DNA of 49,651 bases from Microgenomates bacterium OLB22 (lineage in GTDB: Bacteria > Patescibacteriota > Microgenomatia > UBA1406 > HO2-37-13b): the NCBI GenBank assembly GCA_001567515.1, contig LLEV01000011.1:1-49651 (forward strand), written 5' to 3'. The position numbers and the translations under genes are program-made. Positions 16,404 to 25,731 of this stretch are shown here, piece after piece. The notes beneath the pieces are model-generated. The model was not told the DNA's origin. It was given only the letters and a program-made list of their open reading frames with translations, and searched no databases. Every line of letters begins with the position of its first letter. The stretch's first letter is position 1.

Positions 16404-18480
16404 TGGTATAAGACGTTTTGTTGTAACGCTCTCTAGGATAGAAGATGCCCCCGTGGCAATTTCTCTTAGTGCTTTTTGCCTTTCGCTCATGGCGCTCCTT
16501 TATGTGAAAGACACGTATTTTGGGTTCGTGTCGTTTCGCCCTTTTTTTGAGCGACTCCTATGGATCTTCCTTATCTTCGTCCCTATCATAGTGACCTTGT
16601 ATCAGAAAAAAAGGTCATTTCAACAGATTTCTCTCCTTTTATTCATTCCTGTCGTAGCAAGTAGCGCTGTCATAGTTCCCATCGCAAGTCGCGCAGATAT
16701 CTTTTGGCACGAGATTCTGATGGGGTATCTGGGACTCATTTTTTGCCTAGCTGTTCTCATGAGAGTTCAGTATGTTGTTCATCACCTTTTTTCAAAAGAT
16801 GCCCTGAGGATTGTAGGTGGGATTTTTATACTAGTTTTGATTGTTTTTGTGGGGGGTGACAGTTTTTCTCTTATTCTTCCTGTTGGGCTAAGAAGTCATC
16901 TGGTCCGCACATCCCCCATCTACTATCTTGAGTTCTTTCAGAGGGGCCTGGTCCCGGCTTCCTTTGCTCTATATGCTGGTCTTGTCTATGTTATCTCGGA
17001 GATTATCGTAAAGGTCAGGTCTCACAGGCGAACCTCTGCCAAGAAAATTTCTCAAAGAAAGAAACTCGCTGTTTTGGGTATATCTTTCATAATCCTCCTG
17101 GGGATCTATGTGCAGGACAAAACCTCCCTTTATATAGACTTTTCGGGTTCGCGTGGGTACAGTGTCTCTAGTCTGTTAAAAGATGCTACAAAGGAGGCTA
17201 AGAGAAAACAAACTCTTTATGTCTTCATCTCGAGCTCCCTTCCAGCGCGATATGTTTTTACGCGATCAATTATAGTTTCACTTGTTACACAGCTGAGATC
17301 TTCATCACTTGATGTTGTTGTCCTAGACCCCCATGCAGATAGCTTGGCTCGCCAAAAAGCTGAGAGATATCAAATCCCGTCTCTAGATCTACAAGACTCT
17401 CAATTGCAGTCTTATACGAGCACGACAGCTTTCTTCGGTGCAGCCCTACTGGACGGGGACAAAGTGGTAGCACGTATTCCTACTCTACTTAACCTGGAAA
17501 ATGTTCACTACGATTTATATCGCGCCTTCAAATCACAAGGTGCTACTAAGAAGAGGTCTCTTCAACTGCTGGGATTTCAAGATAGAGAGGGTGACCGACC
17601 AAATTTTTCTGGTCTATATCGCAGAGCGGAGCAGTTGTTTTCCATCATTGATACTCCTGCAACAGGGAGCGCTAGTTTGGAGGCAGATGCAACCCTGATT
17701 AGGGTTCAAGCAGACACCTCGTATGCCCAGGCAATTCCTGACTTTGAGGACTACATAGCCCGGGGTAACAGGTTGGTCATGCTTATCAATGGAGTCGGTC
17801 TCCTGTCTGGGGAAAAAGGTCTAGCCATTAAAGAAGCAAAACATGGCCTCGAGACGTTCCTAAATGACTACGGTATAAGCATGAAGAAATCTATTCTCGC
17901 CTCACAGTTTAGTGAGATAGTTCCGTTTTCAACAGAATATGGTCAGCAGCTGAAACCCTATCCCTATGCTTTGAAGACCAATAAAATACAAGTAGTCCCC
18001 AAACACACGGAGGTGGTCATGCCCTGGGCATCCCCGCTATCAATTTCTGGGGCATCAGGGATTAGCCATACCGTGTTAGTAACAAGCCAGAAGGCAACCA
18101 CCGAGGTGGTAGGGGTAGGAACGGTACTCCCCCAAGTGTATAAACCGGAAAACATTGAGCAGGAATATATCCTAGGAGCAGAAGCGAAAATAGAAGGCAA
18201 TGGCGGGTCTTTGGTCGTATTGGGCTCAGAATATATGGCTCACGATAATTATGTTGCGGCAACACCTGGTACATACGATTTGCTTGCCGGTGTGGTAGCG
18301 GGCAAAGATGCGGTCGATCTGGGAGTAGGCCTCAAGCATCAGTTATGGCATGTTCAGAGCCCTCGACCTTTTACCAGATCTGATATGTCTATGACTTTGT
18401 GCCTTATTGGAGTCATTGTGCCGTCCGGACTTCTCGTGTTTGCATATTGGCTAGGAAAAACAGAATACTGTATGTACTAG
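16387..18480 (+). CDS. GldG/ABC-auxiliary-like membrane protein without its ABC partner
   Basis: About 697 residues. The first 230 residues hold six or seven membrane segments. A further segment near LAVLGISFIILLGIYV leads into a large soluble domain of about 400 residues, followed by a C-terminal membrane helix (TLCLIGVIVPSGLLVFAYWLG). The soluble part reads like GldG-type ABC-transporter auxiliary domains: TLYVFISSSLPARYVFT, VVVLDPHADSL, FEDYIARGNRLVMLINGV and GGSLVVLGSEYMAHDNYV. GldG normally works with GldA and GldF, but no ABC ATPase is nearby. I chose ATG 16387, which overlaps trmD by 17 bases; an upstream start at 16330 overlaps more. Function unknown. Confidence 0.7.
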   Translation: MKALTSGIRRFVVTLSRIEDAPVAISLSAFCLSLMALLYVKDTYFGFVSFRPFFERLLWIFLIFVPIIVTLYQKKRSFQQISLLLFIPVVASSAVIVPIASRADIFWHEILMGYLGLIFCLAVLMRVQYVVHHLFSKDALRIVGGIFILVLIVFVGGDSFSLILPVGLRSHLVRTSPIYYLEFFQRGLVPASFALYAGLVYVISEIIVKVRSHRRTSAKKISQRKKLAVLGISFIILLGIYVQDKTSLYIDFSGSRGYSVSSLLKDATKEAKRKQTLYVFISSSLPARYVFTRSIIVSLVTQLRSSSLDVVVLDPHADSLARQKAERYQIPSLDLQDSQLQSYTSTTAFFGAALLDGDKVVARIPTLLNLENVHYDLYRAFKSQGATKKRSLQLLGFQDREGDRPNFSGLYRRAEQLFSIIDTPATGSASLEADATLIRVQADTSYAQAIPDFEDYIARGNRLVMLINGVGLLSGEKGLAIKEAKHGLETFLNDYGISMKKSILASQFSEIVPFSTEYGQQLKPYPYALKTNKIQVVPKHTEVVMPWASPLSISGASGISHTVLVTSQKATTEVVGVGTVLPQVYKPENIEQEYILGAEAKIEGNGGSLVVLGSEYMAHDNYVAATPGTYDLLAGVVAGKDAVDLGVGLKHQLWHVQSPRPFTRSDMSMTLCLIGVIVPSGLLVFAYWLGKTEYCMY

Positions 18481-18482
18481 TA

Positions 18483-19202
18483 ATGATCGCACTGCTTAAG
18501 CACATAGCTTTGGTCCTTCAGTCCATTCTGCTCCCTCCCTTTTGTACTTCTTGCGGTGCTCTTGGTTCATATCTCTGCAAGAGATGTAAAGATACAATAA
18601 ACCCTTCATCACGGCAGGTCTGTTGCTATTGCTTGCGACCAGCCTATGCCGGGATTACGCATCATCGATGTCGAAGGAGGAGGGGTCTCGATGGTGCGTA
18701 CCATAGCTTTTTATACGACGGGGTTGTTCGCAAGGTCGTCTTCAAAACAAAATATGGGCTGAGGCACCAATTATTGACAGACTTTCTGAACGAGTTCCAA
18801 GAGGCCATCGTTGCGGGTTTCACTCTACTACTAGCGAATAAAGAACCCATTCTCATTCCCGTTCCACTCCATATGAGCAAAGTAAGAAAGAGAGGTTTTA
18901 ATCAAGCAGAGATATTGGCGAGGTGGCTAGCCAAAGAGACTGGCCTTCCTGTGCAGAAGAGCGTCATGCGAATTAGAAACACCTCTCCACAGAGTTCGCT
19001 CATCTCACGAAAAGATCGCAGAAGAAACATAATAGGCGCATTTCGCTATGTGTCGAAAGAACGACCCATAGATACGACAGCTATTATTGTTGATGATATC
19101 TGGACGAGTGGCAGTACAGCAAAGGAAATGTGTCGACTATTAAAACGAGTTGGATTTAAAACAGTTTATTTATTCACTCTTGCGGGGCCGTATGGGCACT
19201 AA
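18483..19202 (+). CDS. comF: ComF-family amidophosphoribosyltransferase-like protein
   Basis: ComF proteins are needed for DNA uptake in naturally competent bacteria and act inside the cell. The N-terminus has a zinc-binding set of cysteines (CTSC, CKRC, CCYC), and the C-terminal phosphoribosyltransferase domain has PVPLHMSKVRKRGFNQAE and the PRPP-binding motif IIVDDIWTSGST. I chose ATG 18483 because it places the first zinc motif at the usual distance; the longer frame overlaps the preceding gene. The previous stop and this start are two bases apart. Together with comM it suggests competence. Confidence 0.92.
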   Translation: MIALLKHIALVLQSILLPPFCTSCGALGSYLCKRCKDTINPSSRQVCCYCLRPAYAGITHHRCRRRRGLDGAYHSFLYDGVVRKVVFKTKYGLRHQLLTDFLNEFQEAIVAGFTLLLANKEPILIPVPLHMSKVRKRGFNQAEILARWLAKETGLPVQKSVMRIRNTSPQSSLISRKDRRRNIIGAFRYVSKERPIDTTAIIVDDIWTSGSTAKEMCRLLKRVGFKTVYLFTLAGPYGH

Positions 19203-20235
19203 TTGAAAAACCAAGCCATTTGGAGTATAACAGGGCTAATGCGTCAAATTGAACTCGCTCCTCGTTCAATCATATTTGCAATCTCTTTCGTCTTTGTCTG
19301 GCTACTCGGGCTGGGTCTTTTATGGATGTTCAAGGAATTACTCATATCTCTTTTTATTGCCTTTATATTGAAAAGCGCAATCAAGCCAATGGTCGATAGA
19401 TTAGAGAAAAAGAAAATCCCTCGACTTATTGCTACTGTCCTTATCTTTGCTGTATTGATCGGCTTTTTCGTTGGCTTTGGGGGGTTTCTCTTTCCTCCAC
19501 TACTACGTGAAACTGCAATATTTCTAGGATCTATCCCAGAGCTGCTTTCAAAGGAGGCTGCGAGTGGTCGACCTGGCCTGTTGACTCCGCTTCTACAAAT
19601 GTCATCCTCTATCCTTTCGCCATCTTCATTTACTTCAAACATACTGCAGTTTGCTGGCGGGATTTTTAACAATTTTATCTACATCATCTCAATCTTGTTC
19701 TTCTCCTTTTACTTCGTAATAGACAAAAACCCTCTACCAGCCTTTGTTATGGCTACATTAGGGAAGAAGCATTCAGCATTTATACTCCGTGTTATCTCGC
19801 TTATAGAAAAGAGGATGAGTGCTTGGTTATGGGCCGAGCTATTACTAATGTTTCTCATTGGTCTGATAACCTATATTGGACTCACTGCCATCCAGATCCC
19901 ATACGCATTACCACTAGCATTTCTTGCTGGTATCCTAGAAATTGTTCCTATTCTTGGTCCTGTATTTGCGGCGCTCCCCGCTATTCTTGTTGCTCTAGCA
20001 ACATCGACCCCTTTAGCAGGAGTTGTTATTCTCCTCTACATTGTTATCCAACAAGTAGAAAACACCGTAATAGTTCCTATGGTGATGCGTAAGACGACAG
20101 GGATACATCCAGTATTGACCCTTGTTGCATTGAGTATTGGCGGAAAATTTGGGGGGGGTGAGTGGTATGTTTATTGCTATTCCGACCGCGCTCATGGTAG
20201 AAACAATTTTTGGGGAGATTAATAAACGTCGTTAG
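19203..20235 (+). CDS. AI-2E family transporter/permease (single-base frameshift near end)
   Basis: About 343 residues with the family's topology: three N-terminal hydrophobic segments, a soluble part, and about four or five C-terminal segments. Characteristic pieces are KSAIKPMVDRLEKKKIPRL, GILEIVPILGPVFAALPAI and QQVENTVIVPMVMRKTTGIHPVLTLVALSIGG. The start is a TTG directly after comF. The frame breaks in the G8 run 20151-20158; with one G less the end becomes GKFGGVSGMFIAIPTALMVETIFGEINKRR, the normal family ending. Members export varied small molecules or ions; the substrate here is unknown. Confidence 0.88.
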
Positions 20236-20249
20236 AAATACTATCTGCT

Positions 20250-21776
20250 GTGTTTTCACAGATATATTCTGCAACCCCAGTTGGTATTGAGGGAGTACTA
20301 GTCAGGGTAGAAGTAGATGTCTATGCCCGAGGTCTTCCGTCTTTCACTATAGTTGGTCTGCCGGACAAAGCGGTCGAGGAATCAAAAGAACGAGTTAGGA
20401 CAGCTCTTCGAAATACCTCGATGACGATTCCTAGTACTAAGATAGTTGTCAACCTTGCCCCTGCCGATATCCCCAAATACGGATCACATTTTGACCTTCC
20501 TATTGCTGTTGGCATCCTATGTTCATCCGGCTTTATTGATCCAAAAGTGGTGAAGGATAAGGTGTTCATAGGTGAACTATCGCTCGATGGGGCAGTTAGG
20601 CCGGTCAATGGTGTTCTTCCTATTGTCATATCAGCAAAGGCTCAAGGCTACAACACTGTTTTTGCTCCTATCGCCAATATTGAAGAAGCACAACTTATCA
20701 GCTCTGTAGAAAGTATTGGAGTAAGTACAATTCAGGAATTGGTAGAGATTTTGCGGGGTAGAATTGTTCATCAGGTGGGCAAAAAGTCTTACCCCCAATG
20801 GGTTCTGGCTGCGAGGAAAAAAACAACCCATAGCGACTTTTCTGATATTGTTGGACAACCACTGGCGAAGAGAGCTCTAGAGATAGCCGCAGCAGGTGGC
20901 CACAATATTCACCTGAAAGGCCCCCCTGGCGCTGGGAAGACGATGCTCGCCTCAGCTACAGCAGGAATCCTACCTGATATGACTGAGGAGGAGGGGATAG
21001 ATGTTTTACGTATTCATTCCGTTACCGCCTCTTATCGCCAAGGCGACTTTCTCTGGGAACGACCTTTTCGCGCACCCCATCATACCATCTCTCGTGTAGG
21101 GATGGTTGGAGGAGGAAGTGTTATCTCCCCTGGAGAGATCTCGCTAGCACATCGCGGGGTACTCTTTCTTGACGAGTTTCCCGAATTCCCGCGCGGCGTT
21201 TTAGAGGCACTACGGCAACCAATAGAAGATGGTCACGTGACCGTCACACGAGCAATCGGGACATTCACTTTCCCGGCTCGGTTTATGCTCATATGCGCTT
21301 CAAATCCCTGTCCTTGCGGATATCGCGGAGACCCTCATAAGAGTTGTCGTTGTAGCGCAAATGCCATCAGTAGGTACCAGAAGAGATTATCTGGGCCTAT
21401 ACTGGATCGTATTGATATGCATGTTTCCGTTAGGCCTGTTGAGACAAAGGAACTGATGAAGAATGGTAGCGCTGAGTCAACGGGCGCTATACGTCTGAGA
21501 GTGCAACGTGCGAGGGACAAGCAACATCGTCGTTTTGCAAAGTCCCGTACAAATGCTGAAATGACATCTGCTGAAGTCAAGGAGACTTGTCCCCTGAGCG
21601 AAGAAGTGCAGACCCTTCTCCAAAAGGCCATAACGCAGCTGTCTCTGTCGGCTCGTGCGTACTACAAAATTATCAAAGTAGCGAGAACTATCTGCGATAT
21701 GGATGGCTCAGAGGACATTACGCGAAATGCTATTCTTGAGGCTATACAGTATCGGGTAGATTCCGATCGCCTCTAA
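20250..21776 (+). CDS. comM: ComM/YifB-type Mg-chelatase-like AAA+ ATPase
   Basis: ComM is a hexameric helicase that promotes branch migration when transformed DNA is integrated. Domains: an N-terminal Lon-like S5 domain (GLPSFTIVGLPDKAVEESKERVRTAL region), an AAA+ core with Walker A GPPGAGKTML, Walker B RGVLFLDEFPEF and the ICASNPCPCGY segment with a cysteine set, and a C-terminal lid with SARAYYKIIKVARTI. The start is GTG at 20250, 15 bases after the preceding corrected stop. 508 residues, normal, frame intact. Found with comF and recA in this window it supports natural transformation. Confidence 0.95.
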   Translation: MFSQIYSATPVGIEGVLVRVEVDVYARGLPSFTIVGLPDKAVEESKERVRTALRNTSMTIPSTKIVVNLAPADIPKYGSHFDLPIAVGILCSSGFIDPKVVKDKVFIGELSLDGAVRPVNGVLPIVISAKAQGYNTVFAPIANIEEAQLISSVESIGVSTIQELVEILRGRIVHQVGKKSYPQWVLAARKKTTHSDFSDIVGQPLAKRALEIAAAGGHNIHLKGPPGAGKTMLASATAGILPDMTEEEGIDVLRIHSVTASYRQGDFLWERPFRAPHHTISRVGMVGGGSVISPGEISLAHRGVLFLDEFPEFPRGVLEALRQPIEDGHVTVTRAIGTFTFPARFMLICASNPCPCGYRGDPHKSCRCSANAISRYQKRLSGPILDRIDMHVSVRPVETKELMKNGSAESTGAIRLRVQRARDKQHRRFAKSRTNAEMTSAEVKETCPLSEEVQTLLQKAITQLSLSARAYYKIIKVARTICDMDGSEDITRNAILEAIQYRVDSDRL

Positions 21777-21825
21777 TACTTCGCCTTCTACAAAGCTTGT
21801 AAGAAAACGATTAGGCTGTCCTGTC

Positions 21826-21854
21826 TTGAGATTTCGATGTCTCTATGATATAGT
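21826..21854 (+). promoter_or_regulatory. Promoter for rpsA
   Basis: TTGAGA at 21826-21831 and TATAGT at 21849-21854, with a 17-base spacer. It is followed by an AAAGGAGA ribosome binding site around 21864 and the ATG at 21883, so this message has a true leader. Confidence 0.75.
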
Positions 21855-21882
21855 TAAAATCCTATGAAAGGAGACATCATTA

Positions 21883-22977
21883 ATGCCAACAAAACAATCG
21901 TCTGCGACTAAAAAAGTCAAGACATCAACCCCAAGAACCATGGAGGACCTCCTCCACGCCTCACACATCACCCCACCACGTAAGGGTACCGAATGTGAGG
22001 CTACCATCGTCCAGATCTCGCGTCGAGGAATTCTCTTCGATATCGGATGGAAGTCCTATGCGGTGCTTGGAGATCTTGAGATCCAAGAAATTGGACCCTT
22101 TCTCTCACACCTAAAAGAGGGTGAGAAGGTAGTCGCGCGAATCGTCGTTGAGGAATCTAAAGAAGGATATCCTGTGGTCTCAATGCGAAGATTTTTCGAT
22201 AAAGGACGTTGGGATATCCTTCAAGAGAAGTTCGAGTCAGAGGAAGTCATGGAGGTTCTTGCTGGAGATTATGGAAAGGGCGGCATCTTCATCGACTTTA
22301 TGGGCATTAGAGGGGTGATCCCGAAGATTCAGTTGACCACGGACTATATCGATAACCCTGAAAAGTTATCTGGCCAGAAAATCAAGGTAAAGATCCTGGA
22401 GGTTGATAAAATCAAAAATAGACTTGTGGTTTCTCAAAAAGCTGCTGCCCTCGGCATCTCCTACAAGGACATTCAGAAAAGATTCGATGCTATAGAAATA
22501 GGCAAAACATATAAAGCAACTGTAATTGGTTTTTCCGAATTTGGTGTTTTCTGTGAATTAGATAAGATCGAAGGACTGATTCACATCTCTGAGATTTCGT
22601 GGCAAAAAGTGAACGACCCACAAAAACATGTGGCTGTTGGTTCAGTGATTGATGTTGTAGTTGTCGAAAAGAATGCCGTTAACCTTAAGCTAAATCTGTC
22701 AATCAAGAGATTATCGAAAGATCCATGGGAAGACCTAGAAAAGAAGTATCCCAAAGATAAAGAGATCAAAGCAGAAGTTATAAGAAAAGAAAGCTATGGG
22801 TATATTGTGCGACTAGAAGAAGGGATAGAAGGTCTTATTCATATATCTAAGCTAACGGGAAATGAGCGTATAGAAATTGGAAAGCCTATCTCGGTATATA
22901 TTGAAAAGATCGATAGTAAGAGTCGTCGTATCAGCCTCTTGTTATTGCCGACTGAAAAGCCACTTATATATCGTTAA
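21883..22977 (+). CDS. rpsA: Ribosomal protein S1 (four S1 domains)
   Basis: S1 binds mRNA and helps load it on the 30S subunit. The protein has a Lys/Thr/Pro-rich N-terminal tail and four S1 OB-fold domains at roughly residues 30-100, 112-180, 198-270 and 285-355. The third and fourth are typical: KATVIGFSEFGVFCELDKIEGLIHISEISW and AEVIRKESYGYIVRLEEGIEGLIHISKLTG. The first two are more divergent, as expected for ribosome-contacting domains. 364 residues, shorter than the six-domain proteobacterial form. A strong Shine-Dalgarno lies before the start. The 5S promoter begins five bases after its stop. Confidence 0.94.
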   Translation: MPTKQSSATKKVKTSTPRTMEDLLHASHITPPRKGTECEATIVQISRRGILFDIGWKSYAVLGDLEIQEIGPFLSHLKEGEKVVARIVVEESKEGYPVVSMRRFFDKGRWDILQEKFESEEVMEVLAGDYGKGGIFIDFMGIRGVIPKIQLTTDYIDNPEKLSGQKIKVKILEVDKIKNRLVVSQKAAALGISYKDIQKRFDAIEIGKTYKATVIGFSEFGVFCELDKIEGLIHISEISWQKVNDPQKHVAVGSVIDVVVVEKNAVNLKLNLSIKRLSKDPWEDLEKKYPKDKEIKAEVIRKESYGYIVRLEEGIEGLIHISKLTGNERIEIGKPISVYIEKIDSKSRRISLLLLPTEKPLIYR

Positions 22978-22981
22978 TAGC

Positions 22982-23010
22982 TTGCCATAACAGCGTAGTT
23001 GTTGTATACT
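22982..23010 (+). promoter_or_regulatory. Promoter of the solitary 5S rRNA gene
   Basis: TTGCCA at 22982-22987 and TATACT at 23005-23010, exactly 17 bases apart; the 5S 5' end follows seven bases later, so the transcript probably needs little or no 5' trimming. Confidence 0.8.
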
Positions 23011-23016
23011 AAACTT

Positions 23017-23136
23017 GCTCTGGTGATTTGTGCGTAGTGGACCCACCTGTTCTCATTCCGAACACAGTAGTGAAACGCTACAGCGCTGACGATACTAGCC
23101 AATTGTTGTGCTGGGACAATAGGTCATTGCCGGAGC
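23017..23136 (+). rRNA. rrf: 5S ribosomal RNA
   Basis: The 120-nt segment shows the 5S core CCACCTGTTCTCATTCCGAACACAG in parts, with the conserved CCGAAC loop, and the ends GCTCTGGT and GCCGGAGC pair to form helix I. A run of five Ts follows directly and can end transcription. No 16S, 23S or spacer tRNA is nearby, so this gene is unlinked from the other rRNAs. Confidence 0.93.
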
Positions 23137-23172
23137 TTTTTAGTATCAAAATTGTTATACTACTGCTATAGT

Positions 23173-23752
23173 ATGCCCCATACGCATCTGACTCCAACCT
23201 CACAACATACACTTTTTCATGCTTTTTGTCGGTATCCAGGTACCAATTTTGAAATACAGCGAGAAGGGGAAGAGGTCGTTCTGATTGTTCGGGCACACCC
23301 ATTAACACAGCTTCCGTGGATCGTGGTTGCAGTTGTTCTCTTTTTCCTGCCTGCACTTATCCAGCTCGCACTCTCTTCATTCCTGAGCATCCCACAAGTG
23401 TTGTTTATTATCCTTTTTTGTTATCTTGCGGCAAGTACGTACACCTTCTTAAATGCTCTCATGTGGATTTTCAATGTTGGGATAGTCACGACGGAACGCG
23501 TGATCGATGTGGACTATAAAAGCTTGCTCCAGAAGGAGCTCAGTGAGAGTTCTAATAATGATATTGCTGACGTGACTAGTAAAACAACAGGTTTCATCCC
23601 ATCATTTTTTTGATTATGGAAGCATTTTCCTCCAAACCGCGGGATCTGCTCAAAATATCGAGTTTATTGATATCCCACACCCAAATCTTGTCGCGACTGA
23701 GATTAGTCGTTTAGCTCATGAGGCCCATGAACTTGATCCAGGAAATAATTAA
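23173..23752 (+). CDS. Bacterial PH-domain membrane protein (single-base frameshift)
   Basis: About 192 residues. A short N-terminal part (YPGTNFEIQREGEEVVLIVRAHP) leads into two membrane segments, followed by a bacterial PH-like domain: FNVGIVTTERVIDVDYKSLLQKELSE and DIADVTSKTTGFIPSFF. The frame breaks at the T7 run 23605-23611; with one T less it continues DYGSIFLQTAGSAQNIEFIDIPHP and ends at 23752. That pattern of a rule such as 'ITTERVI' and 'I.DV' is typical of DUF304/bPH proteins that sit at the membrane. The start is ATG 23173, with TATACT at 23156-23161. Function unknown. Confidence 0.82.
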
Positions 23753-23969
23753 TTTTGTCTCTAATGGCGATCTTATTGGCTTTTTTTTGAAATTATTTGG
23801 GATCGTGTTGACTGCACTTTTTATTTTTTTGCAGATAATAACATCTAGACAGGTCGTAACAATGAAGAGGACCGTTCAGGTGCACGATCACAATATTTTG
23901 TACATTATCTCTTTGATACAGCTAATAGGGGCGGTCTTGCTTTTTCTCTACGCTCTTTTTATTCTGTAG
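23718..23969 (+). CDS. Small two-TM membrane protein (DUF5657-like)
   Basis: 83 residues (80 if it starts at ATG 23727). Two membrane helices, at about 18-40 and 57-83, are joined by a short polar loop TSRQVVTMKRTVQVHDHN. Small proteins of this kind are common next to PH-domain and propeller proteins in Patescibacteria. It overlaps the 3' end of the corrected PH-domain gene by about 35 bases, suggesting translational coupling, and ends one base before the next start. Function unknown. Confidence 0.7.
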   Translation: MRPMNLIQEIINFVSNGDLIGFFLKLFGIVLTALFIFLQIITSRQVVTMKRTVQVHDHNILYIISLIQLIGAVLLFLYALFIL

Positions 23970-23970
23970 T

Positions 23971-25731
23971 ATGTCTCCCTTTCACATCAGCCATCGGGTA
24001 CATCTTCCTACTCCGATGGAGGATGATCATAAGTATCATATAGGACTTTCCCCTCTGTCTACCTGTATCCTCAGTTACCAGCCGGAAGACCAAGAAGAAG
24101 TGGCAGATATCATCTCGCGCATCGACACGCTGTGGAATGACGACTCATATCGGTTGACTCAAGATGAGGCGCACTCATTTTGGCAATCTCTAACAGAACA
24201 TGAGAAGTTAAAACGTATTAGTTTCACCGCTATATATTTCACTAACGAACTAGCCTTCCTATATACGATTGGTGGGGCAATACTTCTTTACAGAAATGAA
24301 AGCATCATCACTATTATCGAAGGGAGTCATGTGGCTCGTGGGCATAATGAAGAGAAAGACACCTACATCTTAGTTCCTCAATTATTAGGAGGGATCGATC
24401 CGAAGTCTTTCTATGAAAGAGGAGATGTTCTTGAATCTCGACCAACTAACTTAGGCGTTGCCCATTTGTTGGCCCAAAAGATAGAAGGCGCGGATCCTAC
24501 TTTTGGAGTCATTGCCACTGAAGAGTCAGCAGAACAGCCAAAAGCACAACCCGGCCTCTCACTTATACAGCAAAGTACTACTATAGCGGGCTCCTTCGTG
24601 CGAAAGCTTGCGGGTCATTCTATCCCAGCAGGAGGCTCTAAAAAGAGATACCTATATATTGTTTTGCTTATACTAATTCGGGATTTTTATTTGGAGTGTT
24701 TTGCTAGGTTCAACTAGGCGCAAAGAAGTGAATTTTATACAGAGCTCACAACAGACACAGCAAGAGATTCGAGACATCCTTGCCGAAGCAGCGGAAGTTG
24801 CTCCTTTTGATCCACAAGCTGCAGGAACGATGATCGCGGATGCCCAGATGAAGCTACGGGGTCTAGAAGAACAAGCGACTTTGTTGAAGCTCCAACTTCC
24901 AAAGGAGCTTGTGGCTTTACGATCAGATATCGACTCGGCTTCAAACACCATGTTTAAGAAATCGACCGTGCAGTTTGAAGAGTTCTTTCTATTTTCCCTG
25001 ATTAGTCCAGATACCACCATAGCAAAAGCCTATCCCAGCACTGAGTCAGTTATATTATTAGACAAAAAGCATTCGCGCGCTCATACTATCTCTCTTAATG
25101 AGAAAGCAGTAACTACGTATAAGAATCCATTACTAGGGGAGGCCACTTCCTTGACCAGCTCCAAGGGCACTATCTATGCGCTTGTACCTGGTAAGGGTGT
25201 GTTTAGCATTCCAAGTACAGGAGATCCCTCGACTACGCCAGTGATTACGGCGGAAAGTGGTCGCAGCCTATTGAGATCAGTGCTTTTAATGGAAACATCT
25301 ACGTGCTTGATAAGGTGGCTCCGTATATATATAAATACGTTCCTATAGACGGGGGATTTTCTACTTACAAAGAGTACCTTACTGCAGAGACAGCAGAGTC
25401 CCTTTCGAGCCCCAACAGCATAGCTATTGATGGCTCGATCTATGTGAATAATACCTCCCGTTTAGTGCGATTTATTTCTGGAGCAAAAGACTCTTTTTCC
25501 CTGAAGTCGCCGGACGAATATGTAATTAATGCTTTTGCCATTTCACCGGAATCGGATACTATAGCAATTCTAGATAAAGACAGAGAGCGCATACTACTTT
25601 TTAGTAAAAGCGGCGAATTTTTAAAGCAAATTGTCTCCAGTGAGATCAAGCGTGCAACTAGCCTATTACTGGACTCAAACGGTAAGCTACTGCTTCAAGG
25701 TGAAAAGGGGCTGTATCGTCTGTCTGAGTGA
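23971..25731 (+). CDS. Membrane-anchored protein with N-terminal globular domain and C-terminal propeller-like repeats (two frameshifts)
   Basis: About 586 residues once two indels are corrected. The first 200 residues form a cytoplasmic-looking domain that vaguely recalls a PP2C-type fold without its metal ligands (FTAIYFTNELAFLYTIGGAILLYRN). A basic stretch (GGSKKRYLYI) leads into one membrane helix. The outer part begins with a coiled coil (QSSQQTQQEIRDILAEAAE) and continues with NHL- or propeller-like blades such as SSPNSIAIDGSIYVNNTSRLVRF and FAISPESDTIAILDKDRERILLFSKSGEFLKQI. One base too many near 24675-24676 and one too few near 25254-25256 explain the three frames. Its stop abuts that of gapA on the other strand. 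Function unknown. Confidence 0.7.

Noticed and set aside
19244..19672. 142-codon frame opposite the AI-2E permease gene
   Set aside because: Antisense of a conserved membrane protein; composition follows from the hydrophobic codons on the other strand.
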